Source: Lantana camara (Eukaryota > Streptophyta > Magnoliopsida > Lamiales > Verbenaceae). From it: DNA of 64,000 nt. The stretch spans positions 38,146,001-38,210,000 of the forward strand of contig CM074861.1 in the NCBI GenBank assembly GCA_037501455.1. The letters run 5' to 3'. Position 1 is the first letter of the stretch. Every line of letters begins with the position of its first letter. The notes beneath the pieces were generated by a model that ran no database searches, was not told the origin of the DNA, and worked only from the letters and a program-made list of their open reading frames with translations. The position numbers and the translations under genes were made by a program. Positions 20,007 through 33,017 of this stretch are shown piece after piece.

Positions 20007-22681
20007 CTCCAAAAGTAAAGCAAGGAAGTCTCCAATACTCCCAAGCAACACACGCAAAACCATAATTAAAATCACGTAAGACTCCTACGTTGACTAACAA
20101 TTACTCTAAGTAATTTAACACGATACGGAATCAAAGCACCTAACATAAAAAAAATTATTTAAGTTAAATTTACATGGATGCATGTATCATGGATGCTATA
20201 AGTACCGTTCACCGTAGTTGCAAAATTTAGATTTGTGAGTTGTCGTTGTCCAGTGTATGATCTGTCCTGAAGATAAACTCAGTGCTCAGCTTGTCTTTCT
20301 TCATGATACCCTTGCAAAGCAATTAATAGCTCTTCTAAGGGTTTTATTCGTTATTCCCTTCTGATTTGTACTATTTCCAATCTCCTTCGACCCTTCACCA
20401 TTTCCCATAAACTTCATTCAACTAACCAACTCTTTTTAATTAACCAAGCTTGACCTCCCTGAATACTATTAGATCATCCACCCCCGAAATTGGCTTCATA
20501 GCTATTTCCTTTCCCAAATCAAAACCTAACATACCATCAAAATACTACTCTTGGCTTCCTTAAAATTTTCATTCTTGACCCTAATATATCATCCAAATCT
20601 TTCCTTATTCTTCCATTCAATTGACCCCTTCTTATTCTCTTTAAACCGTTAGGGTGAAATTTGGTATTCTGCTCCTGCAATTCATTAATTGGAGGTAGGA
20701 TGGTCTTGATGATTCTTGAGATTTGATTTAGGTTTCCCAATGTTCCTCCTTGCCGGTTTTGTCTCTTCTTGAATCTCTTTCCAACTCACCGAGTCAAGCT
20801 TCATTGACAGTATCCCTTCATATGATAACTTGAATCGGTTCCCTCTTGACAACTCGACTAAGGAGTTTCCTTAACCCCCCTCATACTTCCTTATTTCCAA
20901 GTCAACCTGACCTATATAGAAATATTCGATAATTATCTTCTCTAGACCTTATGATAATCTTCAACCCGAATTTAGTGGCTCAGTCCTCACTAATTTGTAG
21001 TTCCGTTGTTCCTACTAGGGCATTTCCTTAGTACAACCTCACGTTTCAAATTTGTCTCTTGGTCCTGCTCTTCCCCCTTAAATTTTCTGTTATTCCACGT
21101 TGAACTCTATCGATCCTTCTTTCAGCGAAATTCTTGATAAAAAAAAAAAAAATTCATTAGGAGAAATTTTAACTGTCATAGGGACCCAAGGATTTGGCCT
21201 TTTAACTCCTTCCCCAATTTTCTTGACAATCGAAACTCCCTTTTCTATTCTTGTTCGACCCGAACACCCCTAAACCAACTTCCATTTCGTTTTCCTTCTG
21301 AAATTTCTTTCTACCAACCTATGTCTTACTTGAAGTTCTTTGTTTTCCGAATCATCTTTCTTGTTATGTGCCATCCCGTTATTTTCTTTCTCTTAACTCA
21401 GATATGGCTCGAGCGAAGAGGTACTTGATAAATGAGGTGACAGAACTTCCTATCAAGTAAACATTAAAATGCATGTCGGGTTAAAATGACAATGCACGTG
21501 ACACACTTGCAACAATTAAATATGCAACACATTAGAGCCACGAAATTAGAAAGAATTACGCGCACGAACCAAAGTAAAAAAAATAAACAATTAATGCAAA
21601 GTATGATGCACGTGCCATGAATGTTTTGGAACCTGTCACCAATGTGGTAAGTTGTTAGCTCGGTAGCTTTTTCTCGTTCCTCCAATCCCGAGGTTACTTT
21701 GACTTGGTGATTATTCCTTGCCTTTCCCACGGTCTTCGAGATTTCCATAAATCGTTGAAAATCAACTTATATCTTCCACTCCCTGAGATTGCAATTTCTT
21801 GATCCCTAATTCTTCCACGCCCAAGGAGTTAGCATTCAAACTTTTCCTCGAATTTCAACCTCTAATTGCTTATACTCAAGCACATAATTTCCTAGCAAAG
21901 AGTCTTTGCCTTCCTTTACCATCTCCATTTGTTGCTCTATATCTTCCAATTCAACCTCACATCATGACAATTCAACTTGGATTTGGAAAAATGAACTCAA
22001 GTCCTGTCCTTAGCATTATCACCCTCCATGAATTGTAGTTATCCTATTACTTATCTTTCTCTAACCCCTTCTCAACTTGTTTCCCATCTTACCTCGACTC
22101 CTCTTAATTATTGATACCTCTTTCCAATCTTGACTTCTAAAACTCGATTTCTAACTACCAGTTTTATTTAGAAGCCTTTTGACAACCCTCGGGCTTAATT
22201 CCCTCCAGATCCATTTTACCTGAACCCTGAACTAAAATACCTTCAAGGTTGATATACCCCACTCTTTAGGTTGAGCAATCCCCTGAATCCAAGTGAAGCA
22301 CCCTAAGTCGTGGATTCACATAGATTGATCTTCTGAGTTACAACCATCCCGTGATTAACTCCTATCTTCCGTGCCTCCGAAAGAATTGTAATAGATTGTT
22401 GCGATCATAGAACTTGGCCGTGGTTTGATATTATCTTTATAATCTGGAAATCATAACTCATTTCGAGAATATATGCATGCGATTAGTGCATGCTCATGGC
22501 ACGTATTCAGCACTAGAGGCAAGGATCCATATAATAATGCAATAGATAGTTCAACAAGATTCAAAAGAAAAGCCAAATTTCACGTTCAAGATCGATGCAA
22601 TGCACACATTGTCATATAGTTCCTAAGCCGTATGACCTAGACTGACTCAAACACGACTCGAGAACACCGGTTTTGCAACCG
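20007..22681. other. LARD non-coding interior
   Basis: About 2.7 kb with no credible coding frame and no gag, protease, RT or integrase motif on either strand. It is C/T-rich on the top strand between 20300 and 22400, and has a small A-run near 21139-21152. The lack of any coding trace, rather than broken coding sequence, fits a LARD. Confidence 0.7.
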
Positions 22682-22694
22682 GGCTCTGATACCA
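22682..22694 (-). other. Primer-binding site, initiator tRNA-Met, LARD
   Basis: In element sense TGGTATCAGAGCC, complementary to the 3' end of initiator tRNA-Met. It lies eight bases after the LTR end at 22703, a normal spacing. Confidence 0.85.
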
Positions 22695-22702
22695 CTTAAG
22701 GA

Positions 22703-24377
22703 TGTAGCACCCCGCACGTGAGGCACCACATCCCCTGCACTATGTCTCAACACGAGTAATGAAATGGTAAATCCGCACCCGTATCAAACCATAGCGAACG
22801 GGAGACAAACAGAAATCCCTCCTAAGCTAGGCGGAACTTAGACCCTGCAATAATAACCAATCAACAAAATATACTGCATTGGAAAACTAAAATTCAAACA
22901 CACAAACCATAAGCAGACTTGGGCTCTTCAGGCCTCTTTTAATTCCTAACAAGCCCGATAAGGAAATACAATAACAATTACATAAGATTCCAGTTCATAA
23001 AGACACAGGGTCGAATCATACACCATTTAGTTACATAAGTGAATGCAGAGACACTACTAACTCAACTTGACCGACTCAAACTCAACACAACCCCACCTAG
23101 CTCGAATTTTACGACTAATTCATATTAAATTCATTAGGTTCATAATTTAGACATAAACATAAAGGCTTGGCGAGTGAGCGTGCATCATCTCCAACCAAAC
23201 TCCGACCGTGTACGACAAATATCAATAATACTTTAAGTAGGTGATCATGCAATATATCATAATACACGCAGATCATATCAAATCATAAAACATATTCATT
23301 TGGGCAATCCGTGTCCCGGCCTTCCCGTACGGTGCATAACAATCATATCATAACATAATCATATTCATAAAACAAGTTCCAACCTTCTTCCTCCGGCGGT
23401 GGATGGGTTTGCAAGGCCCGACCACCTAAACATATCATTGTGGCTATGAGGTTCATGAGGCCTCAAAGCCCGGTTAGCGTTTCCTCGTCAAAAACTCCTT
23501 GACGAGGTCCGTTTCGCCGTAACATAGTGGAACTAGCACATGGGATCACCGTCGGCCCATGCCTCCCCGGATAGCCACATGTACTAAGTCCCTGGGCCCG
23601 TGCAATCATAATCATGTCTCGCCAAAACATATCAATTCATAAGAAACATAACATAATTCATAAGTCATTTGAAAAGGGTTTACTCGATCAATATTTACTC
23701 GACAACTTTACTTTAAAAGTGACATATATATATATATATCTAAGGTTTTTGGCCAAAGCTTGTCATATAAGGTTGTAGGGGTTTAATATGTAACAAGAAC
23801 GAAAAAACCCTCACCTGGAACAAGGCGATACAAGGATACGAGTTACCGAGTGCTTGAAAGATCAAGATTCTCCACCCTGGAGATAAACTGTACAAAAGAC
23901 AACATAACGTGTTCGTGAGACTCAAGACTCCAATGAACCACATAAGACGCACGGCATGCAATGAACATGATATGAATGCGTAAAAGATGATATTATATCA
24001 TGGAAATGTTCATGTGCACTATTAAGAAATTTAAGGCACATATTCAAACCATTCGTTCATACATTTCATTCAAATTCATAAATTCATATTTCATATCAAT
24101 TTAATCTAAGAATTCAAATATAATCATAGCACGTACTATTTCACGTTTAAAATTAGAAATAGAATAAATAAAACATTCAATCAATAATCGGTAATTAAAT
24201 ACGTGAAATAGTGATCAATTAATTTCTAAAATTAAATTAAATCAAATAACATTTAAAATATAATATATATATATATATAATTAAATAACATTTAAAATAT
24301 ATAATATATATATATATATGTATATATATATTTAACATTCAAGGCCATGCATGCAAAATATCTAAGTTTTCATATAC

Positions 24378-24415
<38 letters not shown>

Positions 24416-27400
24416 CTATGCACGCACACACACACCTAGCCATACATGCACACACAAATATATATATATATATATAATTATTATATGATAGACAAATCTT
24501 GAACCCAAGTGTAAGTTCTAATTCGATTGCAACACTTAAGGTATCGTATCCACAGGGAAGGGAATTCAACAACCACTTTTATGACTATTTCTAATCTAAA
24601 GACCGAAAGAGATTGACAAGGTTGCTCTATACTAGTATGACAAAATTGAACTTAACTAATAATAAATCAATCACACGAGCTAACAAATAAACACGAGAAT
24701 TAACCACTTAATTAAAACAGGTCGGGGGATAAATCATATGCTCTTTTATGATCAAATCAATACTTAAGTACGAATGTATGATTCTTCAACCTAATCACGA
24801 TGTTATATCTAGCTTCTTTCGAAGGCTAGATGCCTAATTAATTAAGCCAAGTGTTGTTCTCACAATCACTTAGTAACCAAATTAATCGAATAAAGCAAGA
24901 TTAGTGTATTTAAAACCTAGCGGCTTGGCATGGAATTCTAAATACGGGTTGTAGAAATTAGGGTTAAATTTCTTTAAGCCCAAAAGATCTAAGTTTCAGA
25001 AAACACTCTCAATTATCCTCAATCTCTCGATTATCGGATAATTTACAACATGTTCATGGATGGCCAATCCATTCCCAGCTTATTCAATACCGTTTTCCTA
25101 ACAAAGAATCACACAAATTTACTCAAGCATTACTTCAAACACCTTAGATGCATAATCCTTACCCCCTAACCCTAGGAGATTAGTTCCTCATAATTGGATC
25201 AAAACTCATTAAGATCAAAGGAATTGCATTCAAAATCATCATGTCTAACATAAACATCAAAAAGGAATTAACAATGCTGAATTCTAACCTAGTTATCCAA
25301 AAACGAATCTAAAACAAGAAATTAATTCTACTAGAATGGAAAACCAAAACTTGAGGAATTAGTTTGATCGGAAAGCAGTAAATAAAACCAAATTGACAAA
25401 GTCTTGTGATTGGAATGAATCTTCAACTCTCTATCTTCGTGTTTCTTCTATCTCCAAGTGTTCTTGAACTTCTGGGAAAAGAGTAGTCCAAAAGCTCCCT
25501 TATTCCGCCTCAAATCCGCGTATATATAGAACTCCGAATTCTGAAACCGCCCCGTGACACGGGCGTGCAAGGGTTATGCCTTCAAATGTGACATGCCCGT
25601 GTCACATAATAAAATCGTGTTTGCGCTTTTCCACTTGACACGGGGGTGTCCAAACCTGTTCTGCTGGATGACACGGGGGTGTCAACATCTCCCGGCCTTT
25701 CTGTACCATGTAACGGCCGTGCAAGAAATTACTCTACATAGGTGACACGGGCGTGTCACCTCCTGAACTCCGAGGATCACTTCTGTACTGAGACACGGGC
25801 GTGTCTCAGTTTGCTCTCCCACGGGGACACGGGCGTGTCCCCTAGAAATCTCTCGTTTTTCGCCCTTTATTGCATGGTTTTGCTTTTATCCGTCTTTTCA
25901 ACTCCAAGGTAAAAGGTACCTAATAAGGAGCATAAATCACGTTATAAGTTCTTAAAACTGCTTGAATTTAGCTAAATTTGCCCTACAAATCCATGCAATA
26001 AACTGATACATCATTATACATGCATGCAATTTGGGGTAAAAAGCCATGCACACACAGAAGGGAATATATATGTACAGCCATACACACATGCATGCAACGC
26101 AGATTAAAATTGGAATGAGCAATGTGACACCCCCGTGTCACAAGCATAACACAAACCGAGACACCCCCGTGTCTCGGTACAGAAAGATCAGGCCAACCCG
26201 CACCCCCGTTTCACGCTGGAAAGATAAGGAACGACACACCCGTGTCTCGTGCATGTAGCAGTTCACACACGCAGACTCAACCCCTGTTTTGACAGCAAAA
26301 GACGCAGCAGCAGGGAAGAAAAACAGCAACCAAAACGAGCTAACATCCTAAGGAATTAAAGACAACAAAACTCAACAATTCCAGCAAGAATCACACGCAG
26401 AAAAACTGGAAAAAGACAGCAGTTTTGACAGCAAAAAATTCAGTTTAAAACAGGGCAAATATTCCACGAAAACGGGGCATGACCGAACTCCCTTAATCCC
26501 AACAAGTTCATGTAAGTTAGCCTATCAAATGTGCAGCAAAAAAACACCCATATGACATATAACTCAGTTCCAAAAGAGCTCAACCAAGAAAAGAAAGCAT
26601 ACGTTACATTTCATGAAAGTTTTCTCAAAGTGCCATAAATGATATCTCATTAATACTTCAACCATCATGAAATCAATGATCATAAATGAGAAGAGGATGT
26701 CAAAATAATCATTCTCAAGCTTGGAATCAATCAAATCCATCAAGAATTGAATAAGATCATCAAATTACCCAAAACGTACTATTTTCGAATTCAGCCCATA
26801 ACCTCATGAAACCATGCTCAAATTTGGGAATAAAAGGATGAAAATGATCAGAAATGAACATATATTACAACCCTAAGCTTACCTTGTTGATTGAATGAAG
26901 ATTGGATGAGATTTGAGCTCCAAAATCTCTAAGGAATGCTAGGTTGCGGGACTGACTGTAATTCCAGAGACTTTGGCTGATATTTGGGGATTGTATGAGG
27001 GTTGGTTTGGTTAGGGTATGATATATCAGGTTAGGTGGTTGAGTTAGGGTTCAATAGAATCAAACCATGGTTAATTTGGTTAAAGTTTGGGTGAGATATG
27101 GCCATTTTTGTACAGCAAGGTCAGTTTGGTCGCCGTTTCGTTTTTCGGTTGGATTTCGGAGGTTCAAATGACTTTGGAAAAATATAAGGCTAAGTTTACT
27201 AAACTTGAATTTCGTTACGAGTTCAGCGGAGTTGACGGAACTCGAATCCGAGTTCCCGAGCTCAAGATATTAAATTTGGAACCAAGGGTACGCTAAGTGC
27301 TCGTTAGCCCCCCGATTTGGTTCCACGATTCAAATTAAATTCGTTAACATATCAAATGAATTCGAAAATATAAACCGAGCATATAGGGATGTCCATAACA

Positions 27401-27835
27401 CATATATTTACGACATACTACAATTCCACGACATTTCGATATCATTTCATATAAGAACGATGCACAAATTAAACAACCATGAACATTTCAGGACATTCCA
27501 TGCATAATAAAATTAAACCAAATAAATTAATTCTAATATTAAATAAAATTAAAGTCAACGTATATATATTTGAATAAATTAATTAATATGGTTAAACATG
27601 ATTAATTAGCATAACCCACTTAATTAACATTAATCATTAAATTAGTAATAATTTAAGATAATTACTTAAAATAACGTAATATGTATAAATAATATTAATT
27701 TGAAATAAAATATAATAAAATAAAATAATAACAATTTATAATAAAATTAAATATAAAACACGTAAAGACAATTAATTTGCGCAAGTTTATAAACAATTAT
27801 GACACATTAGTTAAATGAAAAACCGGGGCGTTACA
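22703..27835 (-). repeat. LARD LTR in minus orientation, split by an Athila solo LTR
   Basis: This is the 5' LTR of the element. It reads TGTAGCACCCC at 22703 and ends GGGGCGTTACA at 27835. Without the nested solo LTR and its duplicated 5 bp it is about 3,600 bp, matching the 3,612-bp plus-strand copy. Simple (TA)n arrays (24255-24475) differ in length from those in the partner. Confidence 0.85.
24486..26013 (-). repeat. Athila solo LTR, TSD TTATA
   Basis: 1,528 bp from TGATAGACAAATC to GATACATCA, flanked by TTATA (24481-24485 and 26014-26018). It is the same family as the LTRs at 2578 and 13875 but clearly diverged, with scattered substitutions. The palindromes at 25553-25840 and the TATA box are retained. 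It was produced by LTR-LTR recombination that removed the interior and other LTR. Confidence 0.95.
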
Positions 27836-27840
27836 ATGAG

Positions 27841-28690
27841 GCATATGTGAAAATCGGAGATGGCTTGAAAATCACCTTGGCCCAGAAGTTCAAAATTTTC
27901 TTGTGGCTTTGCCAACATAATAGCTTACTCATAAATTTACTGAAGTATGACTGGAATTTTGGGGGATGTAATATATGTACATGTTACACAGGATGTGAAG
28001 ATCTGGACCGCGTGTTGAGAAGTCATCTGTTGGCACTCTAGGTGTGGGAAAAGATTGTTAATGCATAGACTGATCTTCGTGAATTATGAGGGTCGAACGA
28101 GCTTAAAGAGACCTTTAATAGCAAAATTCAAAGCGGCGTATTACCAGAATGTTCAGAGTGAATTGTCTTAATTTTGACGCTTTGAAATTTTTAGAAAGCA
28201 CGAAACTGGTGGAGCTATCAGAATATTGTGAAGTCTAAGAGCGTCATTTTTCGCCACATAAAAGAGTTATCTGATGCCTCAATACTAATCAGTGAGGACA
28301 AATGACACAAGCAAAATAAAATATTCGTTGAGTAGTTGTGGAATAAATTTGATAAGGGATTCGGTTAGGGAGGTCATTCAAGATGACAACGAAAGATGAG
28401 TGCTAGGATACACTGAATCTTCGTAAAGATTCAATAAATGTGACAGAGTTATTGGGTTTACATGAGGGATTTGACATTAGCTTGGAAGAGGGCACTTCTC
28501 AAAGAATAATGTGGAGATTGATTCGAACATGGTGGTGAAATGGATGACGGAGGATATTGAAAAGCACCCATGAAAATTTTAATTTTTTATTAGTGAAATA
28601 TACTCCATGAACTTTGGAAAACTTGGATTAAACACGTAGTGAGAGAAGAAAAAAAAAACATGATGTGAATACTTTTAGTACCTTAATTTA
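27841..28690 (+). pseudogene. LINE 3' end: zinc-finger (zf-RVT) and RNase H remnants
   Basis: 27880-28050 translates to a block resembling the zf-RVT domain of plant L1 elements: KIFLWLCQHNSLLINLL, a cysteine cluster, then a VWEKI-like end. About 28345-28570 gives, across frameshifts, VIQDDNE, LGYTES, EGFDI, then DSNMVVKWM, as in the C-terminal RNase H (RVT_3) of plant LINEs. Multiple frame breaks make it inactive. It continues the LINE broken by the Athila and LARD insertions. Confidence 0.65.
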
Positions 28691-28737
28691 TTTAATAAAT
28701 ATAATAACCAACCTTATTTAAATAAACTAAAGATTAA

Positions 28738-28765
28738 ACGTGCAATGCACGTTGGTTTCACTAGT
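28738..28765 (+). repeat. Helitron-type 3' end (hairpin plus CTAGT)
   Basis: ACGTGC-AAT-GCACGT hairpin (28738-28752), an eight-base spacer, then CTAGT (28761-28765). This is the layout of Helitron 3' termini (hairpin followed by CTRRT). About 75 bp before it match 41814-41852 plus 42087-42126. The flanking base is A rather than the expected T, which lowers confidence. Confidence 0.5.
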
Positions 28766-29924
28766 ATATTATAAAAGTACGAGTTGGGTTTTTGGTTTCT
28801 TACAAAATATGGATCGTCTAAAATATCCTCACAATAATTACGTCAATAACTATCAGTCAAGGATAATAACGTAAATACATGTTATAAATTATTAATTTAA
28901 CTATATTTAAAAAGTACTTATCAACTTAAAATAGGACTTTTGGTAGAATTAAAATTTCTCAAACTTACCCAAACACAGATATATAGTTCAACAAGGATTG
29001 TTTTAATATTAATATATCAATTAATTGTATTCAAATTTTCTGATATAAGTTGTCTATTTTTTAATTTTAAGGTTTATAATTTAAAATTTTATAATAAGAT
29101 ATATCTAAAAACGAATCAAAAAACAACAAATGGATTCACTTTATAAATTTTTATAATTATATAAAATAAAATATTATTTAAATTGAACAAGTTACATAAG
29201 ATAACTTTTAATAAATCAATCCTAATGTAAATCTAATTATATAAGTCCATATATAGTTTTAATTATCTAAATTCATAAACTTTCTTAAATTAATATCATA
29301 TTATAATTCTATACACTTATCTAATTAACAAAATAATATAATTGAATAATTTACATAAAATATTTTTCAATAAATTAATTAATTCTAATATAATATTTTT
29401 TAATTAACTAATACTAATATACTAATATAATTGTAATTATCTAAATCTAACTATTCATATAATCTTCCTTTAGTTTATATAATAAAATATAAATTAAATA
29501 CCTAAAAGTACAAGTAGCATTTTTGGTTTCTTACGACTTAATATACCACAATTTAGAATATTAGGTCGTTAGACCAAAGTTATTTTAAATTAATAATCCT
29601 AAAGAGACTCAATGTGTGTGCATATAAAAATAAGATATAATCTAATTTTATAAATAATTTTTATAATATTCAATTAAACATTCCTTAAATTTTTATATAA
29701 ATATATTCTTGTAATTATTTCTACTACATACATAAAATTAATTATAAAAAAAAATTAATATAAATTTGAAATAATACTTATTAGAGAAATACAAATAAGA
29801 AAATGGAATGCAAGATCAAATGACAAAGATAATATAAAAAAGAGATAAAGAATAGGTAGTAAAAGAAGAAATACTTAATTTTAATGTATATACCCACGCA
29901 TACCAAAATTAAGGACAACTGTAA
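28766..29924. other. AT-rich sequence, no gene
   Basis: About 1.1 kb of very AT-rich DNA. AAAAGTACGAGTTGGG followed by TTTTTGGTTTCTTAC at 28773-28803 recurs as a variant at 29505-29535, perhaps old Helitron-type 5' ends. Nothing coding is seen. Confidence 0.4.
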
Positions 29925-30211
29925 AATATCTTTACAAGTATATTTATAAAAGGACATGGCAAAGTGAGAATTAATATTGTGTACAATGGTAAACAAAATT
30001 CTGAAGATTAAATTAAAAATTTCAAGATCTTAGATTGAGTGTCAGCTCAAGAAACGATATGAAAAATTTTTGAATTTAATTTGAATGAGATTGATACAAC
30101 AGTTATCAATTTAGATCTATATTTTCAAAGTAACAATACACGATTTATTAGCTGAATCAAAACTTGAAAGACATTTTGACTTAATTGGGATCATTACTCT
30201 AAAATAATGGT
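29925..30211 (+). repeat. 5' part of LINE-bearing repeat, copy B
   Basis: Matches copy A around 458-555 (GGACAACTGT, ATATTTATAAAAGGACATGGCAAAG, TCATTACTCTAAAATAATGG), then is interrupted by the Mutator-like insertion and resumes at 38593. Confidence 0.6.
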
Positions 30212-30559
30212 CTATGATTCATGGACACGGATACAGCGACACGGGTTTATCAAAATTTTAGGACACGACACGGCTCCGACACGACTATATTATATTTAAA
30301 TAATAAATATAATATATAATTATAAATTTATGTAAAACTAAATCAAATATGTTTTATTTTTAAATATTCTTTGATTTATGTAAATTATTTATAATATCAA
30401 ATTACTAAGATGTGAAAATATTTACTACAAAATAAATTTATATACTTTGTAGCGATTAATTGATATTAGTTATTATATTTGAAAAAAAACTTAGATAAAG
30501 AAAAAAGAAAAAAAAAAAAGGAAACAAGACTCAATTTGGAGTTTTGTGGGCCAAGAGGC

Positions 30560-31010
30560 CCAAAACACTAATCTAGAAAATTGAAGGTTTTGAAAAATGA
30601 TTTCTCCCTCATTGCAAACCCTAATCTCTCAGTCGTCCAGCCAATTCATCCCATTTTCTCCTCAAGATATCATAGACATCGGAAAACAGTCAAACACTCA
30701 GACCATGACTACTGGTATGGGCAATCTTCCTCCCAAAATCCGCCACTCTCACCGTTGCCGAGGTGGCATCTTCAAAACCGGAATCGGCAGAAGTTCCAAA
30801 TAAAAAACAAGGCATGTCAATTTTTTCACATTATCACCTCAATTTCTTCCGCCACCACCATTATTGCCTCAAATACGTACAATAAGTCGATAAGAGATGG
30901 ATGGATGCGGCGACCTTCTTCCAGAAATCAAATTCTGCTCAATACGTGTCCAAGCCGTGTCGGACACTCCGTTGCGGAGTGTCTGACACCGTGTCCATAA
31001 TTATTTTAAA
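30560..31010 (+). other. Coding-like fragment inside the Mutator-like element
   Basis: GC-richer than its surroundings, with overlapping open frames of 139 and 68 codons (30581-31000 and 30597-30803). A run of CTCCC/CCGCC-type coding-like sequence precedes a possible intron start near 30810. I do not recognise the protein. It may be a captured host gene fragment (Pack-MULE style), or chance. Confidence 0.35.
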
Positions 31011-31059
31011 ATTTTTTTTTATATAGGACATGGCTCAGACGTGTCTGCACTACAAAAAA

Positions 31060-31510
31060 ACAGGCGATTTCAGACGAAATTTTCCGACGAAAATGTTGGC
31101 CTAAAATTTTCCTACGAAACTCCGGCTAAATTCCGACGAAACTAATTAAAGTGTACTTTTAGCATGTGATGCAAAATTTCAGACCAAATTGCGGGGAATT
31201 TCCGCCGAACAATATTTCAGACGAAACTTTGCGACGAAATTTCGTCTGAAATATCTAAATAATTCGGTAAATTATGACACAGACGAAAATTCGTCTGAGA
31301 TTTCAGACGACACATCGACGAAGCTGTTAGTCTGAAATTATTTTAGAATTGCGGTGAAATTCCGACGAACCTATTCGTCTGAGAATTTTAATTAATTTTG
31401 TAAATTATTTTTCAGACGAAATTGGTCTGAATTTCGTCTGAGATTTCAGACGAAACTTCGACCAACTTTTTCGTCGGAAAATTGTTTAGTTTTGCAGCCA
31501 AATTTTGACT
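31060..31510. repeat. CACTA subterminal repeats, left
   Basis: At least a dozen copies of TTTCAGACGAA or TTCGTCTGA in both orientations within 450 bp. These are probable transposase-binding sites. Confidence 0.8.
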
Positions 31511-33017
31511 CCAAGGTTCGTCTGAAAATATTTGGGGAATTTTTTGACAAAGCTGAAAGTCTCCCACTCCAATTCCCCAAATATCTTGTTTTCAGAATTT
31601 GTCAAAGTGCGCTTTGACAAAGATGTTTCGCCGGAGGTTTGATGCTCTAAATTCTTCCTAAGTTCAATCCCGCCGCTCCAGCCTCCAAATCTCATTTCCA
31701 CGATGTCCCTCTCATTTTCCCTCGCTGAAAACCTCTCCCGCTCCAAATTGGCCCCAGCCGCTTACGCTTACCGCGGTCGCAGCCCTCCGTCACCATCTTC
31801 GGCGCCTACACATGCAACAATAAGTCGAGAACTTTAAGGAATGGGTGGGGACTGGATTTTGCTTTAAGAACTGTACTTCTCAGCTCACATCGGTATGTAG
31901 CCCTATAATCTTCACCTCTAAGAATGGAAGGTGTTTCATCTGCAGATAAATAGGAACTAAAGAATTTTGTATCAAGAATTTGGGTAGATTTGGTTTGCTG
32001 ATGCTTTTGATTCCTTTCCTAGTTATAGTTCTTTGAAGTGAGCTCTTTTGTTGCCAGAAATCGCATTTTTTTTCCTGAAAGATGGGATCTGTTTTGGTCG
32101 ATTTTGCAATGTTGGTTGGATTTATGTGTGTTTGTGCTCAAGTGTGTCTCTGCAAAGGTATCTTTTCTTTAGTTCGTGTGTTTGTGTTTCTGCAATGATT
32201 TATATTGTGTAGAGAGTGTGTGTATTGGTTAGAACTTGATTATATATGTCTTCTATGTTTTTCCATTAATGTTTGTGTGATTTGGGGTCCATTTGCTGCA
32301 TAAGATGATTTCTGCGTTATGGATTACACTGAATTGTTGTGTGGCTGTAATGGTAATGCGTATAAGTTTATGTTCCTATCGCGATACTTACTTTACTATA
32401 TGGCCAAAGACTTCTTTTTTTTTATCTTTTACACTCAGAAAGATTTTATTCAGAAAAATGACTGGCATTGGTAGTGTTGCTTGACTGTTGGTACATGATC
32501 TTGCAGTTTATCATTTTTGGTCTATATCAGAAGTTGGTAGTTTATCTCCTCTGAACTATTTCTGCACCCATTTTTTCTTCCTATGATCAGAGTGCAAGGA
32601 ACAGGGATTATTAATGCCAAAGGTATCCCTAAGACTTGTTTATTTTGGGATAAAAAATTTGTTGGGACCACTTACTTTGCAGTGTGTCAAAGTATGTTGT
32701 TGTTCTGACCAACCTGTTCACTTTGATACTGTGAGGAGTGGTTATTCTTGTTCCTAACTTGTCATCATGTTTATTTTATGCTAATTGCTACATAAACTTA
32801 CATTTTATGTTACAACTTATTTCCCTTGAAAACTTGTTTTTAGAAAACTAATGTAATTACATATCTCAATTTCTCGAATTAGAGGACAACGTGGTCATAT
32901 TGGGACTCAACAGTTTTTTAATGCTCCATTATGACAATTAGCAGTGGTTGAATGCCAATAACAATTAACAGAACCCCCCAAGAATTTGTAGCTGAACACG
33001 AATGGATCGGCTGTGAT

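Larger units (their letters stand above)
15657..27835 (-). mobile_element. LARD-like non-coding LTR element with inverted LTRs, TSD ATGAG
   Basis: The element is bounded by the exact duplication ATGAG (15652-15656 and 27836-27840). Right to left it contains: a minus-strand LTR (22703-27835, about 3.6 kb once a nested solo LTR is removed), an initiator tRNA-Met primer site (22682-22694), about 2.9 kb of non-coding internal DNA, a polypurine tract (19788-19805), 519 bp of the U3 end of a minus-strand LTR (19269-19787), and a complete 3,612-bp LTR in plus orientation (15657-19268). LTRs over 3 kb with a long non-coding interior match large retrotransposon derivatives (LARDs). The U5 end and polypurine tract match the Tekay element at 57115-63088, so that lineage probably supplied the enzymes. 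Both outer ends are U3 ends, which a normal insertion cannot give. Confidence 0.8.
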
